Assembly (NCBI GenBank): GCA_965657965.1
Contig: CBFHQM010000003.1
Span: 1-64,000 of the forward strand
Direction: 5' to 3'
DNA from: UBA8752 sp965657965
GTDB taxonomy: Bacteria; Bacteroidota; Bacteroidia; Flavobacteriales_D; Sanyastnellaceae
DNA: 64,000 bases
Part shown: positions 22,938-31,853 of the stretch, one piece after another
Layout: every line of letters starts with the position of its first letter
Position numbering within the stretch: position 1 is the first letter of the stretch
The notes under the pieces: generated by a model
Databases searched by the model: none
Told to the model about the DNA's origin: nothing
What the model saw: the letters and a program-made list of their open reading frames with translations, nothing else
Made by a program: the position numbers and the translations under genes

Positions 22938-25312
22938 AGGCGCCTTGGCATCGGGTCAGTCTATTGGCCTTGACCGCCTTTGGTTTGGCCGGCCTTTTTT
23001 CTGGATGCGAATCCAGCAGTTTCCCTTCGGCTAGAGTGGTCTCGCCCATTCAAGGGATGGCCATGCCCTTTCGCTTGTCGCCGGACTCCACCTGGGTCCC
23101 TTTGTCTGACTTTTGTCCTCAGACGGTCCCCGACGCTGTCATTTGGATTCCCAGGTGGGGCCAAGGAGACAGCTTGGTCATCCGCGAACACGACGGAGCA
23201 ATGGGCGTGTGGATTCAAGGACAACCTGCAAGCGGCTTGGGCGGATTGGCACTGACCATTCAAGGAGAAACAGCGACTGTGCCGGTGCTTTCTTCTACAC
23301 TCACACGCATCACCTACACCCTGCCTGCTGCCATGGCCCCTGAGAAGGCCGTATACATGATGGGGGCTTTTAACGGCTGGTCTCGAAACAGCCATCCCCT
23401 GCAACAAAAAGCCGATGGGCAATGGCGCATTGACCTCACACTCAGCGCAGGACAGCACCCGTATCAATTGGTTGTCGATGGCCAAGAGTTGTCAGATGTC
23501 GGGAATCCCCTGCGGATCGACAATGGTTTTGGCGGATTCAACTCGCTGCTCTCTGTTCCCGGTGCCCAAACAAAAACCGACTTGTCTGCCATTGGTTTTG
23601 GCGGCAACCAAGTCCACGATATTCGCCTGATTGGTTCTCCCGGCGCCCAAGTTTGGGCGTGGTGGGAAAACCAACTCTACGCCACCACCCGCATGGGCCA
23701 AGACGGGACAGGACTCATCCGGATCCCAGCTCGGGCCTATGGTGCGGGGAGAACGAACCTCAGGCTCTGGGCCATTAGCGATGCCGACCCGAGTGCCGAA
23801 GTCCGGATTCCATTGATGGATGGCATTCCACTGTCCAATGCCAACGACCTTCGGCGTGAAGACTGGGAAGCCCAAGTTCTGTACTTCATGATGGTCGACC
23901 GTTTCCAAAATGGCGACCCCACCAACGACCGTCCAGTGGATGATGCACGCGTTCATCCAAAGGCCAATGATTACGGTGGTGACCTCGCAGGCATTCAAAT
24001 GGCCTTGGAACAAGGGTACTTTGAAGACTTGGGGGTAACCGCACTTTGGGTGTCTCCTTTGACCCGGAATCCAGATCGCGCCTTCGGGCTTTGGGCGGAT
24101 GATTCTACGGATCTTACCAGTAAATTCAGCGGTTATCATGGCTATTGGCCCGTTTCGAATACAGCCATTGATCCTCGCTTCGGGACCCATGAAACTCTGG
24201 ACAAACTCGTCGATGCTGCCCACAGCAGCGACATGAATTTCCTGTTGGATTATGTGGCCAACCATGTTCACGAAGACCATCCCCTTTATGCTGAACATCC
24301 AGATTGGGTCACCAGCTTGTACTTGCCCGATGGCCGAGAAAACACGCAGCTCTGGGATGAGCAGAGGCTAACCACATGGTTCGATACTTTCCTGCCCACC
24401 TTGGATCTGCGTCGTTCCGATGTCGCAGAGGCGATGTCGGACAGTGCGGCATGGTGGATTGCCCACAGCAAAATCGACGGGTTTCGTCACGATGCGACCA
24501 AACACATTCCACTCTCCTTTTGGCGGATGCTCACGAAAAAGGTCAAAGCGCTCACCTTGGAAGATCAGCGTCGCGTTTTTCAAATTGGTGAGACCTATGG
24601 CAGTGCTGCATTAATCTCGAGTTATCTCGGCACCGGTCTGTTGGATGCTCAATTTGACTTTAACCTATACGACAGGGCCATTGTCGCCTTTGGACAAGAC
24701 GGAGCCCAGATTCAGGACTTGGTTCGCGTGGCGCAGGAAGGACTAGACACCTACGGTGCACATCACTTGATGGGCACCATCACAGGCAACCAAGACCGGC
24801 CACGATTCGCCTCTTTGGCAGAAGGCACCGTCTTATGGGGCGAGGATCACAAATTGGCAGGCTGGACCAGGCAAATTCTCCGAGACGGCCAGCGCGGGCA
24901 TCAGGCCATGCGCATGTTGACCGCATTCAACTTGTCTATGCCCGGGGTCCCTTGTATTTATCAAGGCGACGAATACGCAGACATTGGCGGCAACGACCCG
25001 GACAACCGCAAAATGATGCGCTTCGACGATTTGGATGCTGCTGAATCCGACACCCGACGTCATGTCCAAGACTGGATTGGTTTGCGTCGGTCACGCTTGA
25101 GCATGACGTTTGGACAAACCCAAATTGCGGCTTTGGAAAGCGGATTGCTTCGCATCGAGCGTCAATACCTCTCCGAATCCACGGTCATCCTCATCAATCC
25201 TACAAGTCAGGCCATCTCCATTCCAGAGGCTGAAAGCTCCGATGTACTTCTTGGCGTGATGCAAGACCGCAGAGTATCGGCTTATGGTTGTGTGGCTTTG
25301 AATGGTGGCTAA
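22934..25312 (+). CDS. GH13 amylase/neopullulanase-like lipoprotein
   Basis: A 792-residue predicted lipoprotein; the ATG at 22934 overlaps the upstream stop (ATGA) and the lipobox LFSGC follows a hydrophobic stretch. A CBM48-like domain (VYMMGAFNGWSRN...YQLVVDGQ, about residues 135-190) precedes the GH13 barrel. Barrel motifs are LLDYVANHV, nucleophile Asp520 in GFRHDATKH, acid/base Glu553 in QIGETYG and Asp621 in TGNQDRP, where Gln replaces the usual His of NHD. It closes the susCD operon and should act on oligosaccharides at the outer-membrane surface or in the periplasm. Confidence 0.88.
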   Translation: MKAPWHRVSLLALTAFGLAGLFSGCESSSFPSARVVSPIQGMAMPFRLSPDSTWVPLSDFCPQTVPDAVIWIPRWGQGDSLVIREHDGAMGVWIQGQPASGLGGLALTIQGETATVPVLSSTLTRITYTLPAAMAPEKAVYMMGAFNGWSRNSHPLQQKADGQWRIDLTLSAGQHPYQLVVDGQELSDVGNPLRIDNGFGGFNSLLSVPGAQTKTDLSAIGFGGNQVHDIRLIGSPGAQVWAWWENQLYATTRMGQDGTGLIRIPARAYGAGRTNLRLWAISDADPSAEVRIPLMDGIPLSNANDLRREDWEAQVLYFMMVDRFQNGDPTNDRPVDDARVHPKANDYGGDLAGIQMALEQGYFEDLGVTALWVSPLTRNPDRAFGLWADDSTDLTSKFSGYHGYWPVSNTAIDPRFGTHETLDKLVDAAHSSDMNFLLDYVANHVHEDHPLYAEHPDWVTSLYLPDGRENTQLWDEQRLTTWFDTFLPTLDLRRSDVAEAMSDSAAWWIAHSKIDGFRHDATKHIPLSFWRMLTKKVKALTLEDQRRVFQIGETYGSAALISSYLGTGLLDAQFDFNLYDRAIVAFGQDGAQIQDLVRVAQEGLDTYGAHHLMGTITGNQDRPRFASLAEGTVLWGEDHKLAGWTRQILRDGQRGHQAMRMLTAFNLSMPGVPCIYQGDEYADIGGNDPDNRKMMRFDDLDAAESDTRRHVQDWIGLRRSRLSMTFGQTQIAALESGLLRIERQYLSESTVILINPTSQAISIPEAESSDVLLGVMQDRRVSAYGCVALNGG

Positions 25313-25352
25313 GTATGTCTGCTATGCGCGAGAAACCGCCTATTCTTGCACC

Positions 25353-26726
25353 ATGAAATTGCTTCGTTTTCTGCCCCTCTTTTGCCTTTGGTCCTTTGCT
25401 GCGCAAGCACAAGACACCTTTACCGTAGGCAACACCACGCTCTATGCCACTGACTTGGTCACGGACAGTCAAATCCCTTGGGAATTGGTTTGGGGTGGAG
25501 ACGACATGATTTGGTGCAGTGAACGCAAGGGGCGAGTGATTCGCATCGACCCTGTCTCCGGGGACTACACTACGGTACTCGATTTAAACGTCACCTTCAA
25601 TGGCCAAGGCGAACCCGGCCTTTTGGGCATGATTCAACACCCCGATTTCCCTGAAGACCCTCGGGTTTGGGTGGTTTATTGTGACGGTCAATTTTCGGTT
25701 AGTGAACACTTGAGTGTTTTTGAATGGAACGGAACTGAGTTGGTCAACGAGCAGGAGCTGTTGACTTTGCCTGGCGCCCAAATCCACAATGGAAGCCGCT
25801 TGCTGTGGTTGCCCGACAACACCATGCTCATGACCACAGGCGATGCCGGTGAAACCAGCAACAGCCAAGACCTAGAGAGCCTGAATGGAAAGGTCCTTCG
25901 CCTCAATCCCGACGGCACCATTCCAGCCGACAATCCTTTCGGTCCAGACAGTTACATCTACACCTGGGGCAACCGCAACCCACAGGGCATTTGCATTGGA
26001 CCCAACGGGTTCATTTACACCTCGGAGCACGGTCAAAACTCAGACGATGAGTTCAATTTGGTCGAAGCCGGGCGCAATTATGGATGGCCAACCGTTCAAG
26101 GCGCATGCAATGCGCCTTCTGAGCAGTCTTTCTGCGAGGAATGGAATGTCATGGAGCCTCTCGAAGCATGGACCCCTTGCATCGCATTGAATGGCTTGGA
26201 GTATTACACACACGAAGCCATCCCCGAGTTTCAAGGCAAAATCTTGATGTCGGTTCTCGGTGGATTCAATGACCCTTTTCCTGGACGACTGATCGCCATT
26301 GAGCTTTCTGAAGATGGACTCGAAGTGGTGGGTCAAGAAGCCTTCTTTACCAGCTTCAATCAGCGCACCCGTGACATGGCAGTCAACCCTTACACGGGCT
26401 CCTTCTATTTGGCGTTCAATGGAACGCAGTATCCCGGTGCTCCACCCAACATCATCAAGGAGTTCAGCATCTCTGATCCTGCGAGCATTCCGTCGCCGGT
26501 CGTGTCCCCCATCGCGATTCGTCCTGTCCCCGCACAAGGTTCTGTGGATGTAACCGTGACCGAGGCGGCCATGGGCGGTCCTTTGGTTGTTCGCGACATG
26601 ACGGGGCGTACGGTCTACGACGGCACAGTTTCTTCGGTTCGCTTCTCCTTGGACATCGAGGGTTGGGCACCAGGTCGGTACACCATGTGGACCGCAACCG
26701 GTTCCGGTGCCCTTCTGGTCAAGTAA
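25353..26726 (+). CDS. PQQ-type soluble aldose sugar dehydrogenase with T9SS domain
   Basis: A 457-residue exported six-bladed beta-propeller of the GSDH/YliI (HHIP-like) family. The start at 25353 gives the signal peptide MKLLRFLPLFCLWSFAAQAQ. Family marks include FNGQGEPGLLGMIQHPDF, NGKVLRLNPDGT, YTWGNRNPQGI and TSEHGQNSDDEFNLVEAGRNYGWP. The C-terminal IRPVPAQGSVDV...WAPGRYTMWTA part is a T9SS sorting domain. The enzymes oxidise aldoses using PQQ. It follows the starch operon, but no operator copy was seen before it. A weak -7-like TATTCTTG lies at 25340-25347. Confidence 0.83.
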   Translation: MKLLRFLPLFCLWSFAAQAQDTFTVGNTTLYATDLVTDSQIPWELVWGGDDMIWCSERKGRVIRIDPVSGDYTTVLDLNVTFNGQGEPGLLGMIQHPDFPEDPRVWVVYCDGQFSVSEHLSVFEWNGTELVNEQELLTLPGAQIHNGSRLLWLPDNTMLMTTGDAGETSNSQDLESLNGKVLRLNPDGTIPADNPFGPDSYIYTWGNRNPQGICIGPNGFIYTSEHGQNSDDEFNLVEAGRNYGWPTVQGACNAPSEQSFCEEWNVMEPLEAWTPCIALNGLEYYTHEAIPEFQGKILMSVLGGFNDPFPGRLIAIELSEDGLEVVGQEAFFTSFNQRTRDMAVNPYTGSFYLAFNGTQYPGAPPNIIKEFSISDPASIPSPVVSPIAIRPVPAQGSVDVTVTEAAMGGPLVVRDMTGRTVYDGTVSSVRFSLDIEGWAPGRYTMWTATGSGALLVK

Positions 26727-26733
26727 GGCCCAT

Positions 26734-28716
26734 TCAATCTGCAGACACCACGCTCAGCGTGGTTCTGCGGTTGAGCCGTCGGGCCTCTGGCGTGTCCTCC
26801 ATCGAGGCGGGTTGTGTTCTGCCATAACCCACAGCTGTGAGTTGTGAAACACGAGCGCCATGGGCAACCAAGGCTGACTTTACCGCATCTGCACGCGCTT
26901 TTGAAAGCTGGAGGTTCCCCTGATCGTTGCCCACGTTGTCTGTGTGCCCTCCCACTTCCAATAAAACCGAGGGGTGATCGCTGAGCCAAGCGCCAACACG
27001 AAACAATTCGACATTGGACTGTGGGCTCAAAGCTGCACTGCCAGATTCGAAAAACACGTTGCGCAAGACCACTTCGGCTCCGGCTTCGAGCGGTTGCAGA
27101 GTAAGGTCTCGCTCTTGGCGTCCTTTGACTTCACCTGAATCTATGCGGGTAGAAAACAACAAATGACCCGGGGCTTCTGCGTGGACAACGAAATCGCGCC
27201 CCAAAGGCACAGGAACGTGATATTGCCCGCCTTCGGAAACCACACCCTCTGCAAAAGGCACACCGTTCATGTCCAGCAGCCGAACACGGCCACCCGGCAA
27301 GGGTGTTTGGCGGGCCGACAGCAATCTCCCTTCGAGCGTACCGGTAGGATCAGCCGCAGCCGCCGCGGGAAGTCTGAACGTAAATATGTCCATTTGTCCA
27401 GCGGATTCCCGCCCAAAAAAGGCCGTCTCACCATCTGAGGCCACAACCAATCCGTTTTCGTCGCGGGGGGTATTGATGGGCCAGCCCAAATTCAAAGGCT
27501 CCCCGGCTCGTCCTTGTTCGTCGAGGACGCATACAAACATGTCCATTCCCCCCATTCCAGTTCGGCCGTCCGATGCGAAATAAAAGTGACGTCCATCGGG
27601 GTGCATAAATGGCCGCATTTCTTTTCCGTTGGAATTGACCTGCGGGCCCATCTTTTTTGCTGTTGTCCACTCGCCATCGTCCTTTTTTGAAGCGGTGTAC
27701 AGATCGTATTGACGGCGGCCGGTTTTGCCTCTTCCCCGGGTAAAAAACAATTGGCGGCCATCGGGACTCAAGCAAGGCTGGCTCTCCCACCCTGCTGTAT
27801 TGACCGCCCCCATGTTGCGCGGACGCGACCACGTCCCATTCGCTAGACGGTTAGACTCATACAAATCACAACTTCCTTGGTGGCTGCCGTTGTTGCGGTC
27901 GTCGCCAAACGCGTTTCGGCTTGCCTCGCGGCATTGCGTAAAGCACACCGAGTTTCCATCGCCAGAAAGCGAAGCCGCGCCTTCATTGCTCGACGTGTTC
28001 AATCCGACCAGCTCTTGAGGGTCGGTCCATCCTTCACCATCGCGGTATGACACAAACAAATCTTCTTGGCCTTGCCGCAACCGCGGGTGGGGAATCCGTC
28101 GCGTGAACACCAAAGCCTCCCCAGCCAGCCATACGCTTGGGAAATACTCGTCTTGGAGGGAGGACACTGGATAGGGCAGCGCTTGAACATCCACCTCTTC
28201 GGGTTGAGCGAGCGTTTTCGCCATGAAGACAGCATCTCTTTTTACTTGCTCAATCAATGCCGTATCGGGCCCCACTAACACTCCGGGAATCTCGACCATC
28301 GCTGACATGGCTTCCAACATGGATTTTGAATCCAATGCAAACCTCGCCGCTTGTGCCCATGCCAAGTGATCTCGAATCCATCGCTCGCCATGCCGGGACA
28401 TCACGTGAGCATGGCGGTCTCTGGCCTCCTCAAAACGTCCTTGCTCAAAGCGAAGAGCCGCCAGGACACGTTCCGCTTCTGAAAATCCTGGGTCCAAGTC
28501 CAAAGCGCGCAGAATGGCGTCCTCAACCTGCACTTTTAATCCAGCTTGGTCCGCACTCGGCACCATGGCTTCCCTGCCCAGGGTCATCGCCTTTTCGTAA
28601 GCTTTAATCGCTTTTTTGCTGTCCGTGTGGTATCGGACGCCAGGCTGCGCGCGACCCACTGTGAACAACGTGAGGGACCCCATAAAAGAGAGCAAAACAA
28701 GAAAACGGTGCGTCAT
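26734..28716 (-). CDS. OmpA-family outer-membrane protein with PD40 propeller repeats
   Basis: A 660-residue exported protein; the start at 28716 gives MTHRFLVLLSFMGSLTLF as signal. Layout: a TPR-like helical N-terminus (AIKAYEKAMTLGREA, LDLDPGFSEAERVLAAL), then WD40-like PD40 blades (SLSGDGNSVCFTQCR, CLSPDGRQLFFTRG, HPDGRHFYFASDG), then a CNA-B/peptidase-regulatory-like beta domain, then a C-terminal OmpA peptidoglycan-binding domain (VFFESGSAALSP, VGGHTDNVGNDQGNLQLSKARA, VGYGRTQPA). The same architecture occurs in PorE, the T9SS anchor, and related proteins, so a link to T9SS or the cell wall is possible but unproven. Confidence 0.82.
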   Translation of the reverse strand: MTHRFLVLLSFMGSLTLFTVGRAQPGVRYHTDSKKAIKAYEKAMTLGREAMVPSADQAGLKVQVEDAILRALDLDPGFSEAERVLAALRFEQGRFEEARDRHAHVMSRHGERWIRDHLAWAQAARFALDSKSMLEAMSAMVEIPGVLVGPDTALIEQVKRDAVFMAKTLAQPEEVDVQALPYPVSSLQDEYFPSVWLAGEALVFTRRIPHPRLRQGQEDLFVSYRDGEGWTDPQELVGLNTSSNEGAASLSGDGNSVCFTQCREASRNAFGDDRNNGSHQGSCDLYESNRLANGTWSRPRNMGAVNTAGWESQPCLSPDGRQLFFTRGRGKTGRRQYDLYTASKKDDGEWTTAKKMGPQVNSNGKEMRPFMHPDGRHFYFASDGRTGMGGMDMFVCVLDEQGRAGEPLNLGWPINTPRDENGLVVASDGETAFFGRESAGQMDIFTFRLPAAAAADPTGTLEGRLLSARQTPLPGGRVRLLDMNGVPFAEGVVSEGGQYHVPVPLGRDFVVHAEAPGHLLFSTRIDSGEVKGRQERDLTLQPLEAGAEVVLRNVFFESGSAALSPQSNVELFRVGAWLSDHPSVLLEVGGHTDNVGNDQGNLQLSKARADAVKSALVAHGARVSQLTAVGYGRTQPASMEDTPEARRLNRRTTLSVVSAD

Positions 28717-28786
28717 GTCGTGAATGAAGGGTACAAGAAGAACGCCAAGATGGGGCCATTCGCACATCTCTCGCCAAATTGCGCCT

Positions 28787-29278
28787 GTGCAAATTGGACT
28801 CATTAGCGACACTCACGGTCACATCGACGAACGCATCTTGCATCACTTCTCTGCTTGCGATGAAATCTGGCATGCGGGGGACATTGGCGATTTCAAGGTC
28901 ACCAATGCTTTGGCCGAGGTGGCCCCTCTTGTCGCTGTTCACGGCAACATCGATGATCAATTGATGCGACGTGACTTTCCTGAACATCAACACCTAGAGC
29001 GAGGAGGCTGCAAAATCTGGATGACCCACATTGGTGGGCGTCCCGGCCGCTATGCCAGCGGCATTCGATCCGGTCTTCACCGATACGCCCCGGACATCTT
29101 TATCTGTGGTCACTCTCATTTGCTCATTGTAAAAAAAGACGCCAGTTGGGGCGGGCTATACATGAATCCTGGTGCGGCAGGACGTCAGGGTTTTCATCGA
29201 ATGAGAACCATCATGCGCTTCTCACTTGAAGGAGGAAATGTCTTGAATCCAGAAGTAATTGAGCTTGGAACGCGTTGA
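28787..29278 (+). CDS. Metallophosphoesterase, YfcE/MJ0936 family
   Basis: A 163-residue calcineurin-like phosphodiesterase from the GTG at 28787 (VQIGLISDTHGHID); an upstream in-frame ATG at 28724 would add 21 residues without family similarity. All metal-ligand motifs are present: SDTHG, HAGDIGD, VHGNIDD, MTHIGG and CGHSH, plus MNPGAAGRQ. Relatives hydrolyse phosphodiesters such as bis-pNPP; the physiological substrate is not known. It is divergent from the OmpA/PD40 gene. Confidence 0.85.
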   Translation: MQIGLISDTHGHIDERILHHFSACDEIWHAGDIGDFKVTNALAEVAPLVAVHGNIDDQLMRRDFPEHQHLERGGCKIWMTHIGGRPGRYASGIRSGLHRYAPDIFICGHSHLLIVKKDASWGGLYMNPGAAGRQGFHRMRTIMRFSLEGGNVLNPEVIELGTR

Positions 29279-29304
29279 GCACGTGGGAAACGCAAAAGAT
29301 GTCG

Positions 29305-29312
29305 TAAACTTG
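29305..29312 (+). promoter_or_regulatory. Possible rho promoter -7 box
   Basis: TAAACTTG differs by one base from TAnnTTTG. It lies 87 bases before the rho ATG. If used, the three hairpins at 29316-29391 would all be in the 5' leader of the mRNA. No convincing -33 partner was found. Confidence 0.35.
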
Positions 29313-29315
29313 CCA

Positions 29316-29391
29316 TGCACCTTGGGTGCAGAGGACCCACGGGTCCATTCCTCCGGGATTTTGAATTGAAATGAGGCCCACCTGCGTGGGC
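29316..29391 (+). promoter_or_regulatory. Structured leader with three hairpins before rho
   Basis: Three short perfect stems follow one another: TGCACC/GGTGCA (29316-29330, loop of 3), GGACC/GGTCC around CACG (29333-29346), and GCCCAC/GTGGGC (29376-29391, loop CTGC). The last ends seven bases before the rho ATG and would cover the ribosome-binding region. rho is autoregulated in other bacteria, so an attenuator-like role is plausible but untested. Confidence 0.5.
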
Positions 29392-29398
29392 ACCCCAC

Positions 29399-31256
29399 AT
29401 GTACGACATCATTGACCTGAACAGCCGCAAGGTTGCCGAGCTCCGCGAAATCGCGAAGAAGCTCAATATTGCCCGCGTCGACAAGCTCAAAAAGCAAGAA
29501 CTGGTGTACGCCATTCTCGACGAACAAGCCGTAAATCCCTCCGCACTTGGAGGTGGTGACAGCACGCCGAAGGAGAAGCCGGCTGCAGAAGAGAAATCCG
29601 CGTCATCCAATGACAGCGCTGAAGAGAAGCCTAAGGGCCGTGGCCGCCAACGTGCAGCTGCAAAAAAGGAGTCCAACAGCGAGGACGGAGAAAACAAAGA
29701 AGGGCAGTCCAATGACCGCCAGCGTGGACGCCGTGGCCAAGATGGCGACAAGGACGGCGCCGACGAAAAGAAAGACAACCGCCGTAAGGATGGCCGCCGA
29801 GACGACCGCAAGGACCGACCGCAAGGACCGGAAGGAAGGCGATGACCGAAAGGACAACGACAATCGCAAGGAGCGCAACGACCGCGGGGAGAAAAAAAGT
29901 GACCGAGGCGAACGCGGTGATCGAGGTGAACGCGGTGATCGAGGTGAACGCGGTGATCGAGGTGACCGAAACGAGCGCGGAGAGCGCGGAGAGCGCGGAG
30001 AGCGCGGAGAGCGCGGAGAGCGCCGGAATGGAAAAGACGACCGCGGCGACCGACGTGGCCGTGATCGCAACAACAACAACCGAGACCGAAGAGACCGCGA
30101 TCGCGACCGTCTCGGAGAGCCCGAAGAACACGGGTTTAACTTCGATGGGATTGCCCAAGCCGAAGGTGTATTGGAAGTCATGCCTGAAGGCTTTGGCTAC
30201 TTGCGTAGTGCCGATTACAACTACTTGAACAGCCCCGACGACGTTTACGTCAGCAACCGCCAAATCAAAGCTGCGGGCTTGCAAACGGGAGACAATGTGG
30301 TGTGTACCATTCGCCCCCCACGCAAAGGAGACAAGTATTACCCTATGGTGGAAGTGCTAAAAGTCAACGGCCGTGACCCTTCGTGGGTGCGTGACCGGGT
30401 GCCTTTCAAGTACCTCACGCCATTGTTCCCTCAGGAAGCGTTCAATCTTTCCGGCAAGAACGGAAGCATTTCCACGCGGGTCATGGACCTGTTCTCTCCC
30501 ATTGGAAAGGGACAGCGTGGCATGATCGTTTCCCAGCCCAAAACGGGTAAGACCACCCTGCTCAAGGATGTGGCCAACGCCATTGCGGAGAACCACCCTG
30601 AGACCTATCTGATCATCTTGTTGATCGACGAGCGTCCGGAGGAAGTCACCGACATGAAACGCAGCGTGAATGCGGAAGTCATCGCGTCCACCTTCGATGA
30701 GCCTGCGGATCGTCACGTGAAAATCGCAGAAATCGTTCTGGAGAAGTCCAAAAGAATGGTCGAGTGCGGACACGACGTTTGCATCTTGCTAGACTCCATT
30801 ACCCGTTTGGCCCGTGCATACAACACCGTTGCACCTGGTTCAGGAAAGGTGCTCTCCGGTGGTGTAGAATCCAACGCTTTGCAGAAGCCCAAGCGCTTCT
30901 TTGGCGCGGCCAGAAACATCGAAAATGGAGGCTCCTTGAGCATCATTGCCACAGCTTTGACCGAAACCGGCTCAAAGATGGACGAGGTCATTTTCGAAGA
31001 ATTCAAAGGCACAGGAAACATGGAGCTCCAGCTGGATCGCCGCATTTCCAACCGCCGAATCTATCCCGCCATCGACATCTTGACTTCAGGTACACGTCGC
31101 GAAGACTTGCTGATGCACAAGGAAATGTTGCAGCGGATTTGGGTTTTGCGAAAGCATTTGTCCGACATGAACCCCATTGAAGCCATGGAGTTCTTGAAGG
31201 ATCGGATGAGCCGCACAGACTCCAACGAGGAGTTCCTGATCACCATGAATGGCTGA
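29399..31256 (+). CDS. rho: Transcription termination factor Rho (one frameshift in this sequence)
   Basis: Rho is an RNA-dependent hexameric ATPase that ends transcription. The Rho N-terminal helical domain (MYDIIDLNSRKVAELREIAKKL) begins at 29399. Its frame stops at TGA 29843-29845. The rest continues in the +1 frame: a disordered Arg/Gly/Asp region, the RNA-binding OB domain (GVLEVMPEGFGYLRS), then the ATPase with Walker A QPKTGKTTLL, LIDERPEEVTDM and GGVESNALQKPKRFFGAARN. The frames meet at a tandem ACCG duplication, 29814-29821; removing one ACCG joins them as DRKDRKDRKEG. The cause may be an assembly error, a real mutation or programmed shifting. The long disordered insert is usual in Bacteroidota Rho. 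Confidence 0.85.
29814..29821 (+). other. ACCG tandem duplication at the rho frameshift
   Basis: The sequence aagg-ACCG-ACCG-caagg contains a four-base duplication. Four bases shift the frame by one, exactly what is needed to connect the Rho N-terminal frame (codons starting at 29399) with the downstream frame (codons in phase with 29547). Slipped-strand error in vivo or an assembly or base-calling indel could both produce it. Confidence 0.8.
29901..30026 (+). repeat. In-frame tandem repeats in the disordered region of rho
   Basis: Four copies of an 18-base unit (gatcgaggtgaacgcggt and variants, 29901-29972; DRGERG) are followed by five identical 9-base units (gagcgcgga, 29973-30017; ERG) and one variant. 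The units are multiples of three, so length change keeps the frame. They create long spurious open frames on the other strand. Confidence 0.9.
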
Positions 31257-31806
31257 TTGGCGCGCTTTGGCGCAGAGACCTTGGTTTTTGCCCTTGGCGG
31301 CAGGGACCGTATGGTGGACAATACGATTGTCCACATTGGGCCGAATTCCCTTTGAAACGGGAATCGCCGTTGGGTCTCTCGTCAATTTTGCGCTTCTGAT
31401 TTTGGTGGTCTTTTTTCAAGATCTGTTGTCGCCTCGTGGCCTCGATTTTCTCGGGCGATTGAAAGTCAACATGAAGCCTGCCGTCTTATACGCCTGCCTA
31501 TCAGCACTGAGCGTCGGCGCGTTACACCATGGTGTCACCGCCGAAGCCACTGCTTTGAGGAAGTTGGAAAGAGAACGTTTTATCGAGCAGTCATTGTCCG
31601 ATGAAGCGGCCTTTTTGGCGCTGCAAGAAGCCGACCCTCAATTGGCCAACTTGGATCGGGACACTACGCGAGAACGTGCAATGGACAGCTTGCGTTTTCA
31701 ATTTGACCCGCTGTGGCACGTGACGGCTAGCCTTTTGGCACTGCTGGCCGCTGCATTGTCCACAACCTTGTTCGTGACCTTCCTTCGTCAGGTCTTGCGT
31801 GCTTGA
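31249..31806 (+). CDS. Small integral membrane protein, DUF4199-like
   Basis: A 185-residue protein with about four predicted membrane segments (near residues 12-27, 36-58, 78-95 and 158-180) and an acidic, soluble middle (about 98-150: EATALRKLERERFIEQSL...LANLDRDTTRER). This layout resembles DUF4199 proteins of Bacteroidota, which have no known function; the match is by eye. Its ATG overlaps the end of rho by eight bases, so it is translated from the same message. Confidence 0.55.
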   Translation: MADWRALAQRPWFLPLAAGTVWWTIRLSTLGRIPFETGIAVGSLVNFALLILVVFFQDLLSPRGLDFLGRLKVNMKPAVLYACLSALSVGALHHGVTAEATALRKLERERFIEQSLSDEAAFLALQEADPQLANLDRDTTRERAMDSLRFQFDPLWHVTASLLALLAAALSTTLFVTFLRQVLRA

Positions 31807-31853
31807 CCGTGTCGATGCAATTTTGATTCCGACATGCCGTTGCAACAACGCCC

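Noticed and set aside
29842..30228. Translation restart at the ATGA overlapping the early rho stop
   Set aside because: That ATG is in the third frame, not the frame of the Rho ATPase, so it cannot restore Rho.
29603..30284. Two long minus-strand open frames with Ser/Arg- or Val/Ala-rich repeats
   Set aside because: They are antisense images of the in-frame repeats in the disordered region of rho.
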